This document shows, piece by piece, positions 34,839-43,560 of a DNA stretch of 50,647 bases; the stretch's first letter is position 1, and every line of letters starts with the position of its first letter. The notes beneath the pieces were generated by a model. The model did not search any database. It worked only from the letters and a program-made list of their open reading frames with translations, and was not told the DNA's origin. The stretch is from Candidatus Gastranaerophilales bacterium (GTDB taxonomy: Bacteria; Cyanobacteriota; Vampirovibrionia; Gastranaerophilales; Gastranaerophilaceae): contig CALVCA010000010.1 of the NCBI GenBank assembly GCA_944325895.1, forward strand, positions 1-50,647, given 5' to 3'. The position numbers and the translations under genes are program-made.

Positions 34839-34963
34839 AGATTAAAACTCCTTATTAAATAATATTTTATTAAGATTAAATTTAATGTCATAAATATTTA
34901 TAATTACTATAATATATCCTATAAAATACTATCCCATAGTTTTTATTTTGTCAACTATTATTT

Positions 34964-34969
34964 TAAAAT
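34964..34969 (+). promoter_or_regulatory. -10 element of the XRE gene at 34976 (predicted leaderless)
   Basis: TAAAAT ends 6 bases before the ATG at 34976. No convincing -35 lies 16-18 bases upstream in this very AT-rich stretch, so support is weaker than for the other cases. Confidence 0.35.
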
Positions 34970-34975
34970 TTTTAA

Positions 34976-35209
34976 ATGGGCAGAAAAACATTTAAATATG
35001 ACAAAATATTAGCCAAAAAATTTGGAAGCAAAATAGCATATTTAAGAAAAGACAAAAATCTAACTCAAGATGAACTTTCATTTATGGCTAAAATTTCACC
35101 GAGTTATTTAAGCTCAATTGAACGAGGAATTACGGATACAACCATTTCAACAGCCAAAAAACTTGCAAAGGCACTTCAAACAGATTTACCTAATCTTTTT
35201 AAATATTAA
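34976..35209 (+). CDS. XRE-family helix-turn-helix regulator
   Basis: This 77-aa protein is a single Cro/C1-type HTH: IAYLRKDKNLTQDELSFMAKISPSYLSSIERGITDTTISTAKKLAKAL. It has no sensor domain. It lies 48 bases upstream of ferritin, on the same strand, and is divergent from the GT2 gene. It could regulate either, but no operator repeat is visible. Confidence 0.85.
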   Translation: MGRKTFKYDKILAKKFGSKIAYLRKDKNLTQDELSFMAKISPSYLSSIERGITDTTISTAKKLAKALQTDLPNLFKY

Positions 35210-35257
35210 CCAAACAATTCTTTATGTGTTAAAATTTGAATAGAAAAGGAGAGAAAA

Positions 35258-35767
35258 ATGATAACTGAAAAAATGGAAAAGGCTTTTAACGAACAGATAA
35301 ACAAAGAATTATATTCTGAATATCTGTATTTATCAATGCAGGCATATTTTGAGAGAATGAATTTAACAGGGTTTACCAATTGGATGACGGTACAGGTTCA
35401 AGAAGAACATGCACACGCAATGGGAATGTTTAATTATTTGAATGAAAGAGGTGGTAAGATTGAACTATTAGCAATAGATAAACCTCAAACAGATTGGAAA
35501 TCTCCATTAGATGTGTTCAAACACGTATTGGAACACGAACAATATGTAACATCATTAATCAATAATTTAATGGATGTAGCAGAACAAGAAAAAGACCGTG
35601 CCGCATTATCATTTTTAGATTGGTATTTAAAAGAACAAGTAGAAGAAGAAAACAATGTAGGCGGAGTGCTTGCAAAATTGGAACTTATAGGAGATGACAG
35701 ACACGCATTGTTGTTACTGGATAAAGATTTGGAAGCAAGAACATTTGTTGCTCCGGTTATAGGATAA
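35258..35767 (+). CDS. ftnA: Ferritin
   Basis: This 169-aa four-helix iron-storage protein has ferroxidase ligands in LYSEYLYLSMQAYFE (Glu on helix A), VQEEHAHAMGMF (ExxH on helix B), and Glu/Gln in LKEQVEEENNV. It assembles into 24-mer cages that oxidise and store iron and limit Fenton damage. The start has AAAGGAGAG upstream. A short AGGGGA-TTT-TCCCCT hairpin follows the stop at 35769-35783. No Fur-type box is seen before this gene. Confidence 0.96.
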   Translation: MITEKMEKAFNEQINKELYSEYLYLSMQAYFERMNLTGFTNWMTVQVQEEHAHAMGMFNYLNERGGKIELLAIDKPQTDWKSPLDVFKHVLEHEQYVTSLINNLMDVAEQEKDRAALSFLDWYLKEQVEEENNVGGVLAKLELIGDDRHALLLLDKDLEARTFVAPVIG

Positions 35768-35805
35768 TAGGGGATTTTCCCCTGTTATTAATAAATTTTC
35801 ATAAA

Positions 35806-35834
35806 TTGAAATATATAAGTTATTTTGATATAAT
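35806..35834 (+). promoter_or_regulatory. Promoter of the DNA methyltransferase (predicted leaderless)
   Basis: TTGAAA (35806-35811), a 17-bp spacer and TATAAT (35829-35834) end 7 bases before the ATG at 35842. The frame is open back to a TTG at 35806, but that TTG is the -35 itself, so the ATG at 35842 is the start. Confidence 0.7.
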
Positions 35835-35841
35835 AAGTCAA

Positions 35842-37044
35842 ATGCTTAATTTAATATTAGAAAAAGATATTGAAAATTCAACTGACTGGCGAGATAAAAG
35901 TTTTTCTAATCCGCAAAAAACTATAAATCTCGCCACGCTTTTCAGCGGAATTGGATCAATAGAATATGCATTTAAAAGGTTAAAACTAAAACATAACATT
36001 ATTTTTGCAGGAGACATTGACCCTTTTGTTAAACAAAGTTATTTTGCAAATTATAATATTAAAGAAAAAGATTGGCACGATGATATTACTCAATTTTCAG
36101 CTTTAAAATATCGTGATAAAGTTGATTTACTGGTAGGCGGCAGCCCGTGTCAGGCTTTTTCAATGGTAGGAAAAAGAAAAGGGCTTAACGACACACGTGG
36201 AACACTTTTTTATGATTTTGCAAGAATTGTTGACGAAACACAGCCAAAAGTATTTATTTATGAAAATGTTAAAGGTTTAATAAATCACGATAATGGTAAA
36301 ACTTGGAATGTTGTCCAATCTGTTTTTAAATCATTAGGGTACAAACTTTTTTCAAAAGTTTTAAACAGCAAAGATTACGGCATACCACAAAATAGAGAAA
36401 GAATTATTATTATTGGATTTAAAGACAAGAATACTGATTTTACATTCCCTGAAGCAATTCCTTTAACAAGAACCATGCAAGATTTTCTTGAAGATTATAC
36501 TGATTCAAAATACTATTTAAAAGAAAAAGGTATAAAATTTGTAACAAGTACCAAAAACAAGTTAAAACGATACACTCAAATTAACGGTGATATTGCACTA
36601 TGTCAAAAAGCAAATCAACAATTTAATTGGCATGGTGATTTTGTATTTGAACAGGATTTTTCAAACAATTTCGATGAATTTATTTTTGATGTATCTAAAG
36701 TTGAAGAAAAATATTATTTATCAGATAAAGTAAAACAGTACGTTTTATCAAGCGGGACAAAAAATTTCAAAACAAGTACAGAAACAGATTTAAAAATAGC
36801 AAGACCGCTTCTACAGACAATGCATAAAATGCACAGAGCCGGTGTTGATAATTATGTAACGCACAATAAAGGAAGAATTAGAAAATTAACTCCAAGAGAA
36901 TGTTTAAGATTAATGGGTTTTGGAGATGATTTTAAAATAGTTGTAAGTGACACACAAATGTATAGACAAGCCGGAAACAGCATTGTTTCTGACGTTTTAA
37001 TAGCAATTCTAAAACAAATGGATATTACAAAGTATGGACGATAA
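35842..37044 (+). CDS. DNA (cytosine-5-)-methyltransferase (type II R-M)
   Basis: This 400-aa enzyme has the C5-methyltransferase motifs in order: TLFSGIGSIEYAF (motif I), GGSPCQAFSMVGKRKG with catalytic C103 (motif IV), YENVKGL (motif VI), DYGIPQNRERIIIIG (motif VIII) and RQAGNSIVSDVL (motif X). A target-recognition domain lies between about residues 210 and 340. It modifies the recognition site of the partner HNH nuclease, whose gene overlaps its last 11 bases. The specificity cannot be read. The start is discussed under its promoter. Confidence 0.93.
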   Translation: MLNLILEKDIENSTDWRDKSFSNPQKTINLATLFSGIGSIEYAFKRLKLKHNIIFAGDIDPFVKQSYFANYNIKEKDWHDDITQFSALKYRDKVDLLVGGSPCQAFSMVGKRKGLNDTRGTLFYDFARIVDETQPKVFIYENVKGLINHDNGKTWNVVQSVFKSLGYKLFSKVLNSKDYGIPQNRERIIIIGFKDKNTDFTFPEAIPLTRTMQDFLEDYTDSKYYLKEKGIKFVTSTKNKLKRYTQINGDIALCQKANQQFNWHGDFVFEQDFSNNFDEFIFDVSKVEEKYYLSDKVKQYVLSSGTKNFKTSTETDLKIARPLLQTMHKMHRAGVDNYVTHNKGRIRKLTPRECLRLMGFGDDFKIVVSDTQMYRQAGNSIVSDVLIAILKQMDITKYGR

Positions 37045-38014
37045 ATTAAAAATAAATAATCAACAATATAAAATTATTGATACAAAAGAAAAAATGACCG
37101 TTCCTGATTGTTTTGTTTTAAACTCAAACAAAATAGGCAAAGGTAATGGGGAAGCAAAATTCTATGTTGGAAATGATAACAATGAAACAAGAAATTTTTT
37201 TGGAGAAAGAGGTTTTAATATAAACTGTTTTCTTTTAAAAAAGGATTTGATTAAATATTTAGATGATTGCAAAGACGAATACTTACATCCTGAACAACCT
37301 TATCAACAAAAAGATAAAATGCCTTTTCTATGGGAAGAAAGATATAAACAAATTCAAAACTTACCTGAATTTTTACCTTTTACATTAGATGAGCAGACAC
37401 AACTTATAGGTCCACGGGTTTATGTAAAATCAAAAGATGATATATACAAACTAATCCGTGAAATTTCTCTACCCAATATAACTTATTTAGCTGCAATTAA
37501 ATTAGAAGATAATGATAACAATATTATTTACTATTTCAGATTGTTTGTAGATTATTTTGGCAGCATAGAGAATAAAAAAATTATTGAACAAGAAATTCAA
37601 AACATTGAAGATTCAAAGTCTTCAGAAAACCAAAAGCTACAACTTACAAAAGCACGAATAGGACAAGGGAAATATCGTGAAAAATTATTGGAGCTATGCC
37701 CGTTTTGTCCAATAACAATGGTTTCTGATGATAGATTATTAATAGCCAGCCATATAAAACCTTGGGCAAAATCTAATCAAAAGGAAAAACTGGATCCTTA
37801 TAATGGTTTTATGCTTACACCAAATATGGATTTATTATTTGATAAGGGATTTATCACTTTTACGGATGATAAAAAAATGTTAATTTCTCCTTGGTTATCA
37901 AGAATGACCTGTTCAAAACTAAATCTTGTACCGAATAAAAAGTATGACAAACTACCTGTTGAAGGTCGTGAAAAATATTTGAAATACCACAGAGAGGAAA
38001 TATTTAAATCATAA
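37034..38014 (+). CDS. HNH restriction endonuclease (R-M partner)
   Basis: This 326-aa protein ends in an HNH_2-type nuclease domain: CPFCPITMVSDDRLLIASHIKPW, then NGFMLTPNMDLLFDKGFITF. The His in SHIKPW and the Asn of NGFML are the expected catalytic and metal residues. The N-terminal 200 residues should hold the recognition domain and are not recognised. The gene overlaps the cytosine methyltransferase by 11 bases, which marks it as the restriction partner. It converges on rarA with a 3-base gap. Confidence 0.82.
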   Translation: MDDKLKINNQQYKIIDTKEKMTVPDCFVLNSNKIGKGNGEAKFYVGNDNNETRNFFGERGFNINCFLLKKDLIKYLDDCKDEYLHPEQPYQQKDKMPFLWEERYKQIQNLPEFLPFTLDEQTQLIGPRVYVKSKDDIYKLIREISLPNITYLAAIKLEDNDNNIIYYFRLFVDYFGSIENKKIIEQEIQNIEDSKSSENQKLQLTKARIGQGKYREKLLELCPFCPITMVSDDRLLIASHIKPWAKSNQKEKLDPYNGFMLTPNMDLLFDKGFITFTDDKKMLISPWLSRMTCSKLNLVPNKKYDKLPVEGREKYLKYHREEIFKS

Positions 38015-38017
38015 AAG

Positions 38018-39334
38018 TTAATGTGACTTTTTCCAATTTTTAATTTGTTCTAATTTAGCTTTATATTTAACTTCAAGCCCTTGTTCTGTCGGATGATAGT
38101 ATTCTTTACCCAATAAAGAATCAGGCAGACATTGCATATTTGTAAGCTTATCTTCCGTATCGTGGGCATATTGATAGCCCTTACCGTAATTTAATTCTTT
38201 CATCAATTTAGTCGGAGCATTCCGTATAACAAGCGGAACAGGTTCTGCAAGCTCTTTTATTGCATCACGCTTTGCATTTTCATAAGCCATATATAAAGCG
38301 TTCGACTTCGGTGCAAGTGACATATAAATAACCGCTTCGGTCAAATGAACAGAACATTCCGGCATTCCTATAAAATGACATGCCTGATACACTGCAACGG
38401 CAATTTCCAAAGCATGGGGATCAGCAAGTCCTATATCTTCACTGGCAAATCTTGTAACTCGTCTTGCGACATACAAAGGATCTTCACCTGCTTCCAACAT
38501 CCTCGCAAGCCAATAAACAGCTGCATCAGGGTCGGAATTTCTCATTGATTTATGTAAAGCCGAAATTATATTGTAATGTTCTTCGCCGTTTTTATCATAT
38601 AAAAGCGATTTTTTTGAAATACACTGTTCCAATGTTTCATCTGTTACTGTTATATCGCCGTTTTTTGAAACATCACCGTTTAACACGACCATTTCCAGCG
38701 TAGCAAGGGCATTTCTAGCATCACCGTTTGCAAATTTTGCAACAATTTCCAGCTGTTCATCAGTAATATTAACTTTTTGTCCGCCAAACCCTCTTTCATC
38801 AGTTATTGCACGTTTTAAAAGTGTAACTAAATCTTCTGTTTTCAAAGCCTGTAATACAAAAACTTTGCACCTGGAAAGCAATGCACCGTTAACCTCAAAT
38901 GACGGATTTTCAGTAGTTGCACCGATTAAGATAATACTGCCTTTTTCAACAAAAGGCAAAAATGCATCCTGCTGTGCTTTGTTAAACCTATGAATTTCAT
39001 CAACAAAAACAATTGTTTTTTCGCCCATTTTACGAGCCTGCTCAGCCTGCGTCATAACGGTTTTTATTTCCTTAATTCCGCTGGTTACGGCTGAAAAATC
39101 GATAAAGACCGAATGAGTTTTATTGGCAATAATACTTGCTAAAGTAGTTTTACCGACACCCGGAGGACCCCAAAAAATCATAGACGAAATTTTGTCTTCT
39201 TCTATCAATTTACGTAAAATTTTACCATCTCCGATAAGATGAGTCTGCCCGACAAATTCATCTAAATTTCTCGGTCTTAAACGTGATGCCAAAGGCTGAT
39301 TAACTTCATTCTCAAAAAGAGTTTTTTGTTCCAT
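38018..39334 (-). CDS. rarA: Replication-associated recombination protein A
   Basis: This 438-aa AAA+ ATPase has the Walker A GPPGVGKTTLA, Walker B IVFVDEIHRFNKAQQD, sensor GATTENPSFEVN and the C-terminal MgsA tetramerisation region (KYKAKLEQIKNWK end). RarA/MgsA acts at stalled replication forks with SSB and RecQ-type enzymes. The N-terminus RLRPRNLDEFVGQTHL is typical. It overlaps the upstream MmcQ/YjbR gene by 23 bases. Confidence 0.96.
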   Translation of the reverse strand: MEQKTLFENEVNQPLASRLRPRNLDEFVGQTHLIGDGKILRKLIEEDKISSMIFWGPPGVGKTTLASIIANKTHSVFIDFSAVTSGIKEIKTVMTQAEQARKMGEKTIVFVDEIHRFNKAQQDAFLPFVEKGSIILIGATTENPSFEVNGALLSRCKVFVLQALKTEDLVTLLKRAITDERGFGGQKVNITDEQLEIVAKFANGDARNALATLEMVVLNGDVSKNGDITVTDETLEQCISKKSLLYDKNGEEHYNIISALHKSMRNSDPDAAVYWLARMLEAGEDPLYVARRVTRFASEDIGLADPHALEIAVAVYQACHFIGMPECSVHLTEAVIYMSLAPKSNALYMAYENAKRDAIKELAEPVPLVIRNAPTKLMKELNYGKGYQYAHDTEDKLTNMQCLPDSLLGKEYYHPTEQGLEVKYKAKLEQIKNWKKSH

Positions 39335-39992
39335 TTATCCCTTTACTTTTTTCAATTAAACACATTATTACTTCATCTGATATTGTATCATCAAGTAAAA
39401 TAGTTATCCAGTTTTTCTTATTCATGTGATAAGCGGGATAAAAGCCCCTTGTTTTCAATAACTCTGTAATTTCATCTTTATCCAGCTTAACATTCAAAAC
39501 CTCAACATCACCTTTAGATTTAACATCAATTTTGGATTTATCAATCCGAAGAATAATAGCATACCACTTTCTCGTTTCCTTATTTCTAAAAACACCATGC
39601 CCTGGGAATTTTTCCCACAAAAATTCAGGTAAATCACCGTATTTCATTTTAATTAAACTGTTAATTCTATTTGATTGAGGAAAAATAAAAGGTGTTTCCG
39701 TGCAACATTTATCAGCAATTAAATTTAAAACATTTTCATACTCTTCTCGTATCTGACCGACAAAAGTTCCCGAAGCATCTTTAAAAAGATGTAAAGTATA
39801 CAAATCATTAGATGACAAATCAATAAGCCTGGTTTTTATATCTTTGGAAATTGTAACCGTTAATTCAAACTGTCCGTCCAATATTTTTTGAGAAAAAACA
39901 AATTCTTTGCCTATTTTTTTAAAGCCGAATTCGGATAATTTTTTATTATTGAACATTTTATTTTTAAAAATATTATTTATAAAACTGTCCAT
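39312..39992 (-). CDS. MmcQ/YjbR family protein
   Basis: This 226-aa protein has the MmcQ/YjbR (CyaY-like fold) pattern in its C-terminal half: FPGHGVFRNKETRKWYAIIL, then VEVLNVKLD and GFYPAYHMNKKNWITILLDD. Family members are short alpha/beta proteins of unclear, possibly DNA-binding, function. The N-terminal 110 residues are an extra domain with FTVTISKDIKT-like strands. It overlaps rarA by 23 bases, so they are expressed together. TGCTATAAA lies 8 bases before its ATG and may be its -10. Confidence 0.75.
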   Translation of the reverse strand: MDSFINNIFKNKMFNNKKLSEFGFKKIGKEFVFSQKILDGQFELTVTISKDIKTRLIDLSSNDLYTLHLFKDASGTFVGQIREEYENVLNLIADKCCTETPFIFPQSNRINSLIKMKYGDLPEFLWEKFPGHGVFRNKETRKWYAIILRIDKSKIDVKSKGDVEVLNVKLDKDEITELLKTRGFYPAYHMNKKNWITILLDDTISDEVIMCLIEKSKGINGTKNSF

Positions 39993-40119
39993 TATAAATA
40001 TTTATAGCATGAAAACAGTCAATGTAAACTTTTATAAAGAATTATAGCAAATTTTTCAATTATTAAATATTTAACAGCAATAAAAAAATGTTTTGTCGTT
40101 AACTGGACGCAAAATGTGA

Positions 40120-41031
40120 TTATTTTAAATACTTATAGCCGCAGCCGGCACCCGAGGCTTCAATAAGATATGTTGCATCTGCCGAGCCTATATCTTTTGA
40201 ACACCCTCTTACACCATAACCTTCCGACGGCTCAGGATATGTACATATAGCATCCTCGTCAACGCAGCGTGAACCTTTTGCCCCGTATGGTCTAAAACTT
40301 AAACTTTCTATAAATTGCTCTTTATAATATTGAAGACCTTCACTGCAAATACTAATAGCATAAACATCTTTACCTAAAACATTCGGTCCGCCGTTATAAT
40401 TATTAACATCCACGACTATTGTATGTCCGCTGTGTAATCCGCCAAAATAAATTGCAGCACCGTTTTTTAATAAAGCAGCTTTATTCCCAAAATCATATCC
40501 GCTATGTACCTCTCCTCCGGCTAAAGTCTTATATTTCCGGCCTAACACCGACCATCTGTATTTGATACGTTTTTTCCAATAATCATTATTTTCATAATGT
40601 TCATAATTATCACACATGTTTTCCGCATATCCTTCTCTGCCTCCGCAGGTATCAACAACTTGTAAATGCGACAGCATTGCATCTACAAATTCTCTTTTTA
40701 AGTAGTAATTTTCTACATCTTTAACGTTCATTCCGGGGTTTTCGGCAACTGTCATTTTAAAAGCGTTATTCAAAATAGCATAACATTCTTTCCACTTGGC
40801 ATGGAAATACATTTCCTGCATATTACTGATTAATGTCGGAATTGTCAAAGCTGCAACAATACCTATAATCCCGAGGGTGATTAGAACCTCTGATAATGTA
40901 AAAGCGGCATAACAATTAGTGCCAAACATACTTAAGCAGCACCTTCGGTTGAAAACAAATTTGTACATTAAAATTTTTATATACGCCATACGTGTGAATT
41001 GTTCTTTATTAATATGATTTATATTTATCAT
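40120..41031 (-). CDS. Prepilin-like protein, 41-kb locus
   Basis: The signature YAAFTLSEVLITLGIIGIV places this in the same family, with Ser for Ala before the conserved Glu. The frame from 41031 gives 303 aa with a 42-residue leader; the ATG at 40929 (MFGTNCY) gives a normal 269-aa prepilin. I keep the 41031 start because a consensus promoter ends 6 bases before it and no ribosome site precedes 40929. The C-terminal part has DVNNYNGGPNVLGKD, the shared motif, and many Cys. A decayed copy of the GGTGCTACGCACGTA repeat lies just upstream of 40929. It is divergent from an XRE gene 53 bases away. Confidence 0.78.
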   Translation of the reverse strand: MININHINKEQFTRMAYIKILMYKFVFNRRCCLSMFGTNCYAAFTLSEVLITLGIIGIVAALTIPTLISNMQEMYFHAKWKECYAILNNAFKMTVAENPGMNVKDVENYYLKREFVDAMLSHLQVVDTCGGREGYAENMCDNYEHYENNDYWKKRIKYRWSVLGRKYKTLAGGEVHSGYDFGNKAALLKNGAAIYFGGLHSGHTIVVDVNNYNGGPNVLGKDVYAISICSEGLQYYKEQFIESLSFRPYGAKGSRCVDEDAICTYPEPSEGYGVRGCSKDIGSADATYLIEASGAGCGYKYLK

Positions 41032-41037
41032 ATGATA

Positions 41038-41066
41038 ATTTTAAAGCATAGAGTATATTTTGTCAA
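41038..41066 (-). promoter_or_regulatory. Consensus promoter of the 41-kb prepilin (predicted leaderless)
   Basis: On the minus strand TTGACA (41066-41061), a 17-bp spacer and TAAAAT (41043-41038) end 6 bases before the ATG at 41031. The -35 is only 18 bases from the divergent XRE start, so an XRE protein bound here could control both. Confidence 0.75.
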
Positions 41067-41071
41067 TACAT

Positions 41072-41077
41072 TAGAAT
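41072..41077 (+). promoter_or_regulatory. -10 element of the XRE gene at 41085 (predicted leaderless)
   Basis: TAGAAT ends 7 bases before the ATG at 41085. It lies immediately beyond the -35 of the divergent prepilin promoter. No clear -35 is seen. Confidence 0.35.
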
Positions 41078-41084
41078 AAACAGT

Positions 41085-41303
41085 ATGAAAGACGAAAGAT
41101 TACTCATTTTAGGACAAAGAATCCGGTTTGAGCGTTTAAAACGCAGGATGTCGCAAGAGGAGTTAGCCGAAAAAACAGAGCTTTCACGCAGAGCAATAAG
41201 CTGCATTGAATGCGGTGTAAATGATGCTAAATATACTACTCTTTTAAAAATAGCAGATGCATTAGATATAGATATTTCGATATTATTTTTAAAATCCTTA
41301 TAA
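41085..41303 (+). CDS. XRE-family helix-turn-helix regulator
   Basis: This 72-aa single-domain Cro/C1-type HTH has LGQRIRFERLKRRMSQEELAEKTELSRRAISCIECGVNDAKYTTLLKIADAL. It has two Cys in the recognition helix region (SCIECG), which is unusual for the family. It is divergent from a prepilin gene with overlapping control regions and lies upstream of the SLH gene, so it is a likely local regulator. Confidence 0.85.
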   Translation: MKDERLLILGQRIRFERLKRRMSQEELAEKTELSRRAISCIECGVNDAKYTTLLKIADALDIDISILFLKSL

Positions 41304-41414
41304 CAAAAAGTTTTGCAAAAAACCAAATAGCCTGAGTGAATAACCGCTTTTGGCAATGTTTCTGATGTTGGATGAAGTACATAATTTGGTATAAGTTTGT
41401 TTTTTTAATAAAAC

Positions 41415-41441
41415 TTTTTGGGGTTTACAAAAACCCAAAAA
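41415..41441 (+). promoter_or_regulatory. Stem-loop in the SLH gene 5' leader
   Basis: TTTTTGGGGTTT pairs with AAAACCCAAAAA around ACA, with one bulged G, and ends 5 bases before the AAGGAGG ribosome site. It may stabilise the mRNA or affect translation. Confidence 0.5.
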
Positions 41442-41456
41442 CACAAGGAGGTAAAA

Positions 41457-43502
41457 ATGACTATTAAAAAACTTACTGTGGCAGCTGCAATTGCCGTTGG
41501 AATAGCAACGTGTTCCTTGAATCAAGCAATGGCGGCTTGTCCGTGCGAAAAGCCGACAGTAACAGGTCCTGCATGTCCTATTGAAGAGCAGATGCCTGTT
41601 GTAACAGGCGGAGCATGTCCGTGTGAAAAACCTGCTCCAAAATGTAACACATGTAAAAAAGCGTTGCCAGATTGCGAATGCAAAAAACCTGCACCTTGCG
41701 ATCCATGCCAAAAAGAAGAAAAAAAATCAGACTGCGGTTGTCCTGATGAAATAAGCTGTGATGAACCCGCAGTACCGGCATGTGCATTGTGTCCTCAAAC
41801 AGGAAAGCCTGATAGATCTCAAATGAAACAGGTTTACGGTTATCCGCAAGCAATTTACGGGACTAACAATTATGTTGGTGAACCGGCAAATTCAATCTTT
41901 ACGACAGACACAGCGATGAAAGGAAATTCATCAAACATGCTATCATCAAACATTAACGGTGTTACGGTAGCAACAGACGGTCAAATTACGGGTGCTGCTG
42001 CACAAATGCCATGTTTAAACGAATTACCGTCAATAAATAACGGTGTTTCAGTAAACAGAAACGAAGCGACTATGGATGGTAACAATTGTCCGATAGATTT
42101 CCAATCATCAAATTCGCTTGAAGCAATAAAAAAGTCTTTCGTCCCTTTTGATTTGAAACCGTTTGCAAATCAAACAACAGGGGCAGCAGCCGGTGTAGCA
42201 GGCGGATGTGTGTTCCCGGATGTTCCAAACAGCCACTGGGCATCATGCGACATCGACAAATTAGCAATGAATGATGTTGTTGTAGGTTATCCTGACGGGA
42301 TGTTTAAACCTAACAAAAATATTTCACGTGCTGAATTTGCCACTATGTTAGTAAAAGGTTTCAATCTTGATGCATGCGGTATGGAACGTGAAGGAATGTT
42401 TAGTGATGTTCCACGAGGAAACTGGGCTAACGCAGCCATTGCGAAAGCTGTCGATGAAAACTTGTTAAAAGGTTATCCTAACGGTCAATTCAAACCTAAT
42501 AACAACGTTAAAAGGGTTGAAGCACTGACATCAATTGCCAAAGGCATGACTTGCGACATAGACCAATGCAAAGCTGACGAAATCTTGAGCAAATATTCTG
42601 ACGGGGCATCCGTACCCGGATGGGCAAGAATTCCGGTTGCTAAATCATTGGAAAACGGTGCGTTGAAAGATTCACCTAATCCTAATATGATTATGCCGAA
42701 CAAAGACGCTTCCCGTGCTGACGTTGCTTCTATGATGCAAACTGTTCGTGTAGCTTTGGGATACGATACAAATCCAAAAACAGCTAACAACATTTGTCCT
42801 GCATGTCCTGTAGACAAAAATGCATTTGTTCAGGAAGAAGAAATCGTTAAAATCCCAACCTTACAAATTGAAATGATTGACCAATTAACAGCAAAATCAT
42901 CTCACGTAGGTCAATACTTTAGAGCTAATACCCTTGAAGATGTAACTATCAACGGTGTAACTTATCCTTGCGGTTCTACAGTTACAGGTCAGGTAGTTGA
43001 AGTTATCAGACCTTCAGGATGTGACAAAGGTGCTTTAAAATTAGCATTCACCGATATCAAAAACGGCGATTGCAAAACTAAGTTACCGAAACAAATCTTA
43101 AGTGCACAAATTAATAAATCTAAAAATGTAAACCCTGTTGCAAGACTTGTTGAAATGCCGTTTACATGGGCAGGTTCATTAGTCGGTGTTGCCGGCAGAA
43201 CTGTCGGAGGTGTTGTTTCTAACTTAGGTAACGCAGTAGAAAATGTATCTAATGACGCAGGTTATATGTTAGGTCACGTATTCCAGGGTAAATTCGGTGC
43301 TGCTGCACGTAACCTTGGTGACGGATTATGGGAAACTGTTAAAGCCCCTGTTGACGTAACTAGAACAGCTTTATCAGGTACAATGGGCTTATTCCAAACT
43401 ACAGGCGACGAATTTGCTTACCTTGTTGACCCTCGCGGATATAAAATATCTGCCGTAAATCCAAGAGAACACGTTACTATTGCTTTCGGTTGTAATGAAT
43501 AA
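41457..43502 (+). CDS. SLH-domain envelope protein with Cys-rich N-terminal region
   Basis: I start at the ATG at 41457, 5 bases after AAGGAGGT, giving 681 aa with a signal peptide ending near LNQAMA (residue 26). Residues about 27-115 hold many CPC/CxxC clusters (CPCEKP, CNTCKKALPDCECKKP, CDPCQK). Three SLH domains follow at about 249, 311 and 374 (VFPDVPNSHWA, MFSDVPRGNWA, and a weaker VPGWARIPVAKSLE), each with a GYPDG/GYPNG-type FKPN turn except the third. The C-terminal 200 residues form an unknown beta/helical domain. It lacks the OprB porin domain of cyanobacterial SLH proteins. It probably links the outer membrane to the cell wall. A strong terminator follows. Confidence 0.85.
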   Translation: MTIKKLTVAAAIAVGIATCSLNQAMAACPCEKPTVTGPACPIEEQMPVVTGGACPCEKPAPKCNTCKKALPDCECKKPAPCDPCQKEEKKSDCGCPDEISCDEPAVPACALCPQTGKPDRSQMKQVYGYPQAIYGTNNYVGEPANSIFTTDTAMKGNSSNMLSSNINGVTVATDGQITGAAAQMPCLNELPSINNGVSVNRNEATMDGNNCPIDFQSSNSLEAIKKSFVPFDLKPFANQTTGAAAGVAGGCVFPDVPNSHWASCDIDKLAMNDVVVGYPDGMFKPNKNISRAEFATMLVKGFNLDACGMEREGMFSDVPRGNWANAAIAKAVDENLLKGYPNGQFKPNNNVKRVEALTSIAKGMTCDIDQCKADEILSKYSDGASVPGWARIPVAKSLENGALKDSPNPNMIMPNKDASRADVASMMQTVRVALGYDTNPKTANNICPACPVDKNAFVQEEEIVKIPTLQIEMIDQLTAKSSHVGQYFRANTLEDVTINGVTYPCGSTVTGQVVEVIRPSGCDKGALKLAFTDIKNGDCKTKLPKQILSAQINKSKNVNPVARLVEMPFTWAGSLVGVAGRTVGGVVSNLGNAVENVSNDAGYMLGHVFQGKFGAAARNLGDGLWETVKAPVDVTRTALSGTMGLFQTTGDEFAYLVDPRGYKISAVNPREHVTIAFGCNE

Positions 43503-43530
43503 CAACCCAGTAGTTTAGTTCGTATGCCTG

Positions 43531-43560
43531 GCGTAGCCCTTAACGGGCTACGCTTTTTTT
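43531..43560 (+). terminator. Rho-independent terminator of the SLH gene
   Basis: GCGTAGCCC TTAAC GGGCTACGC is followed by TTTTTTT. It is the strongest terminator in the window and fits a highly expressed gene. Confidence 0.95.
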
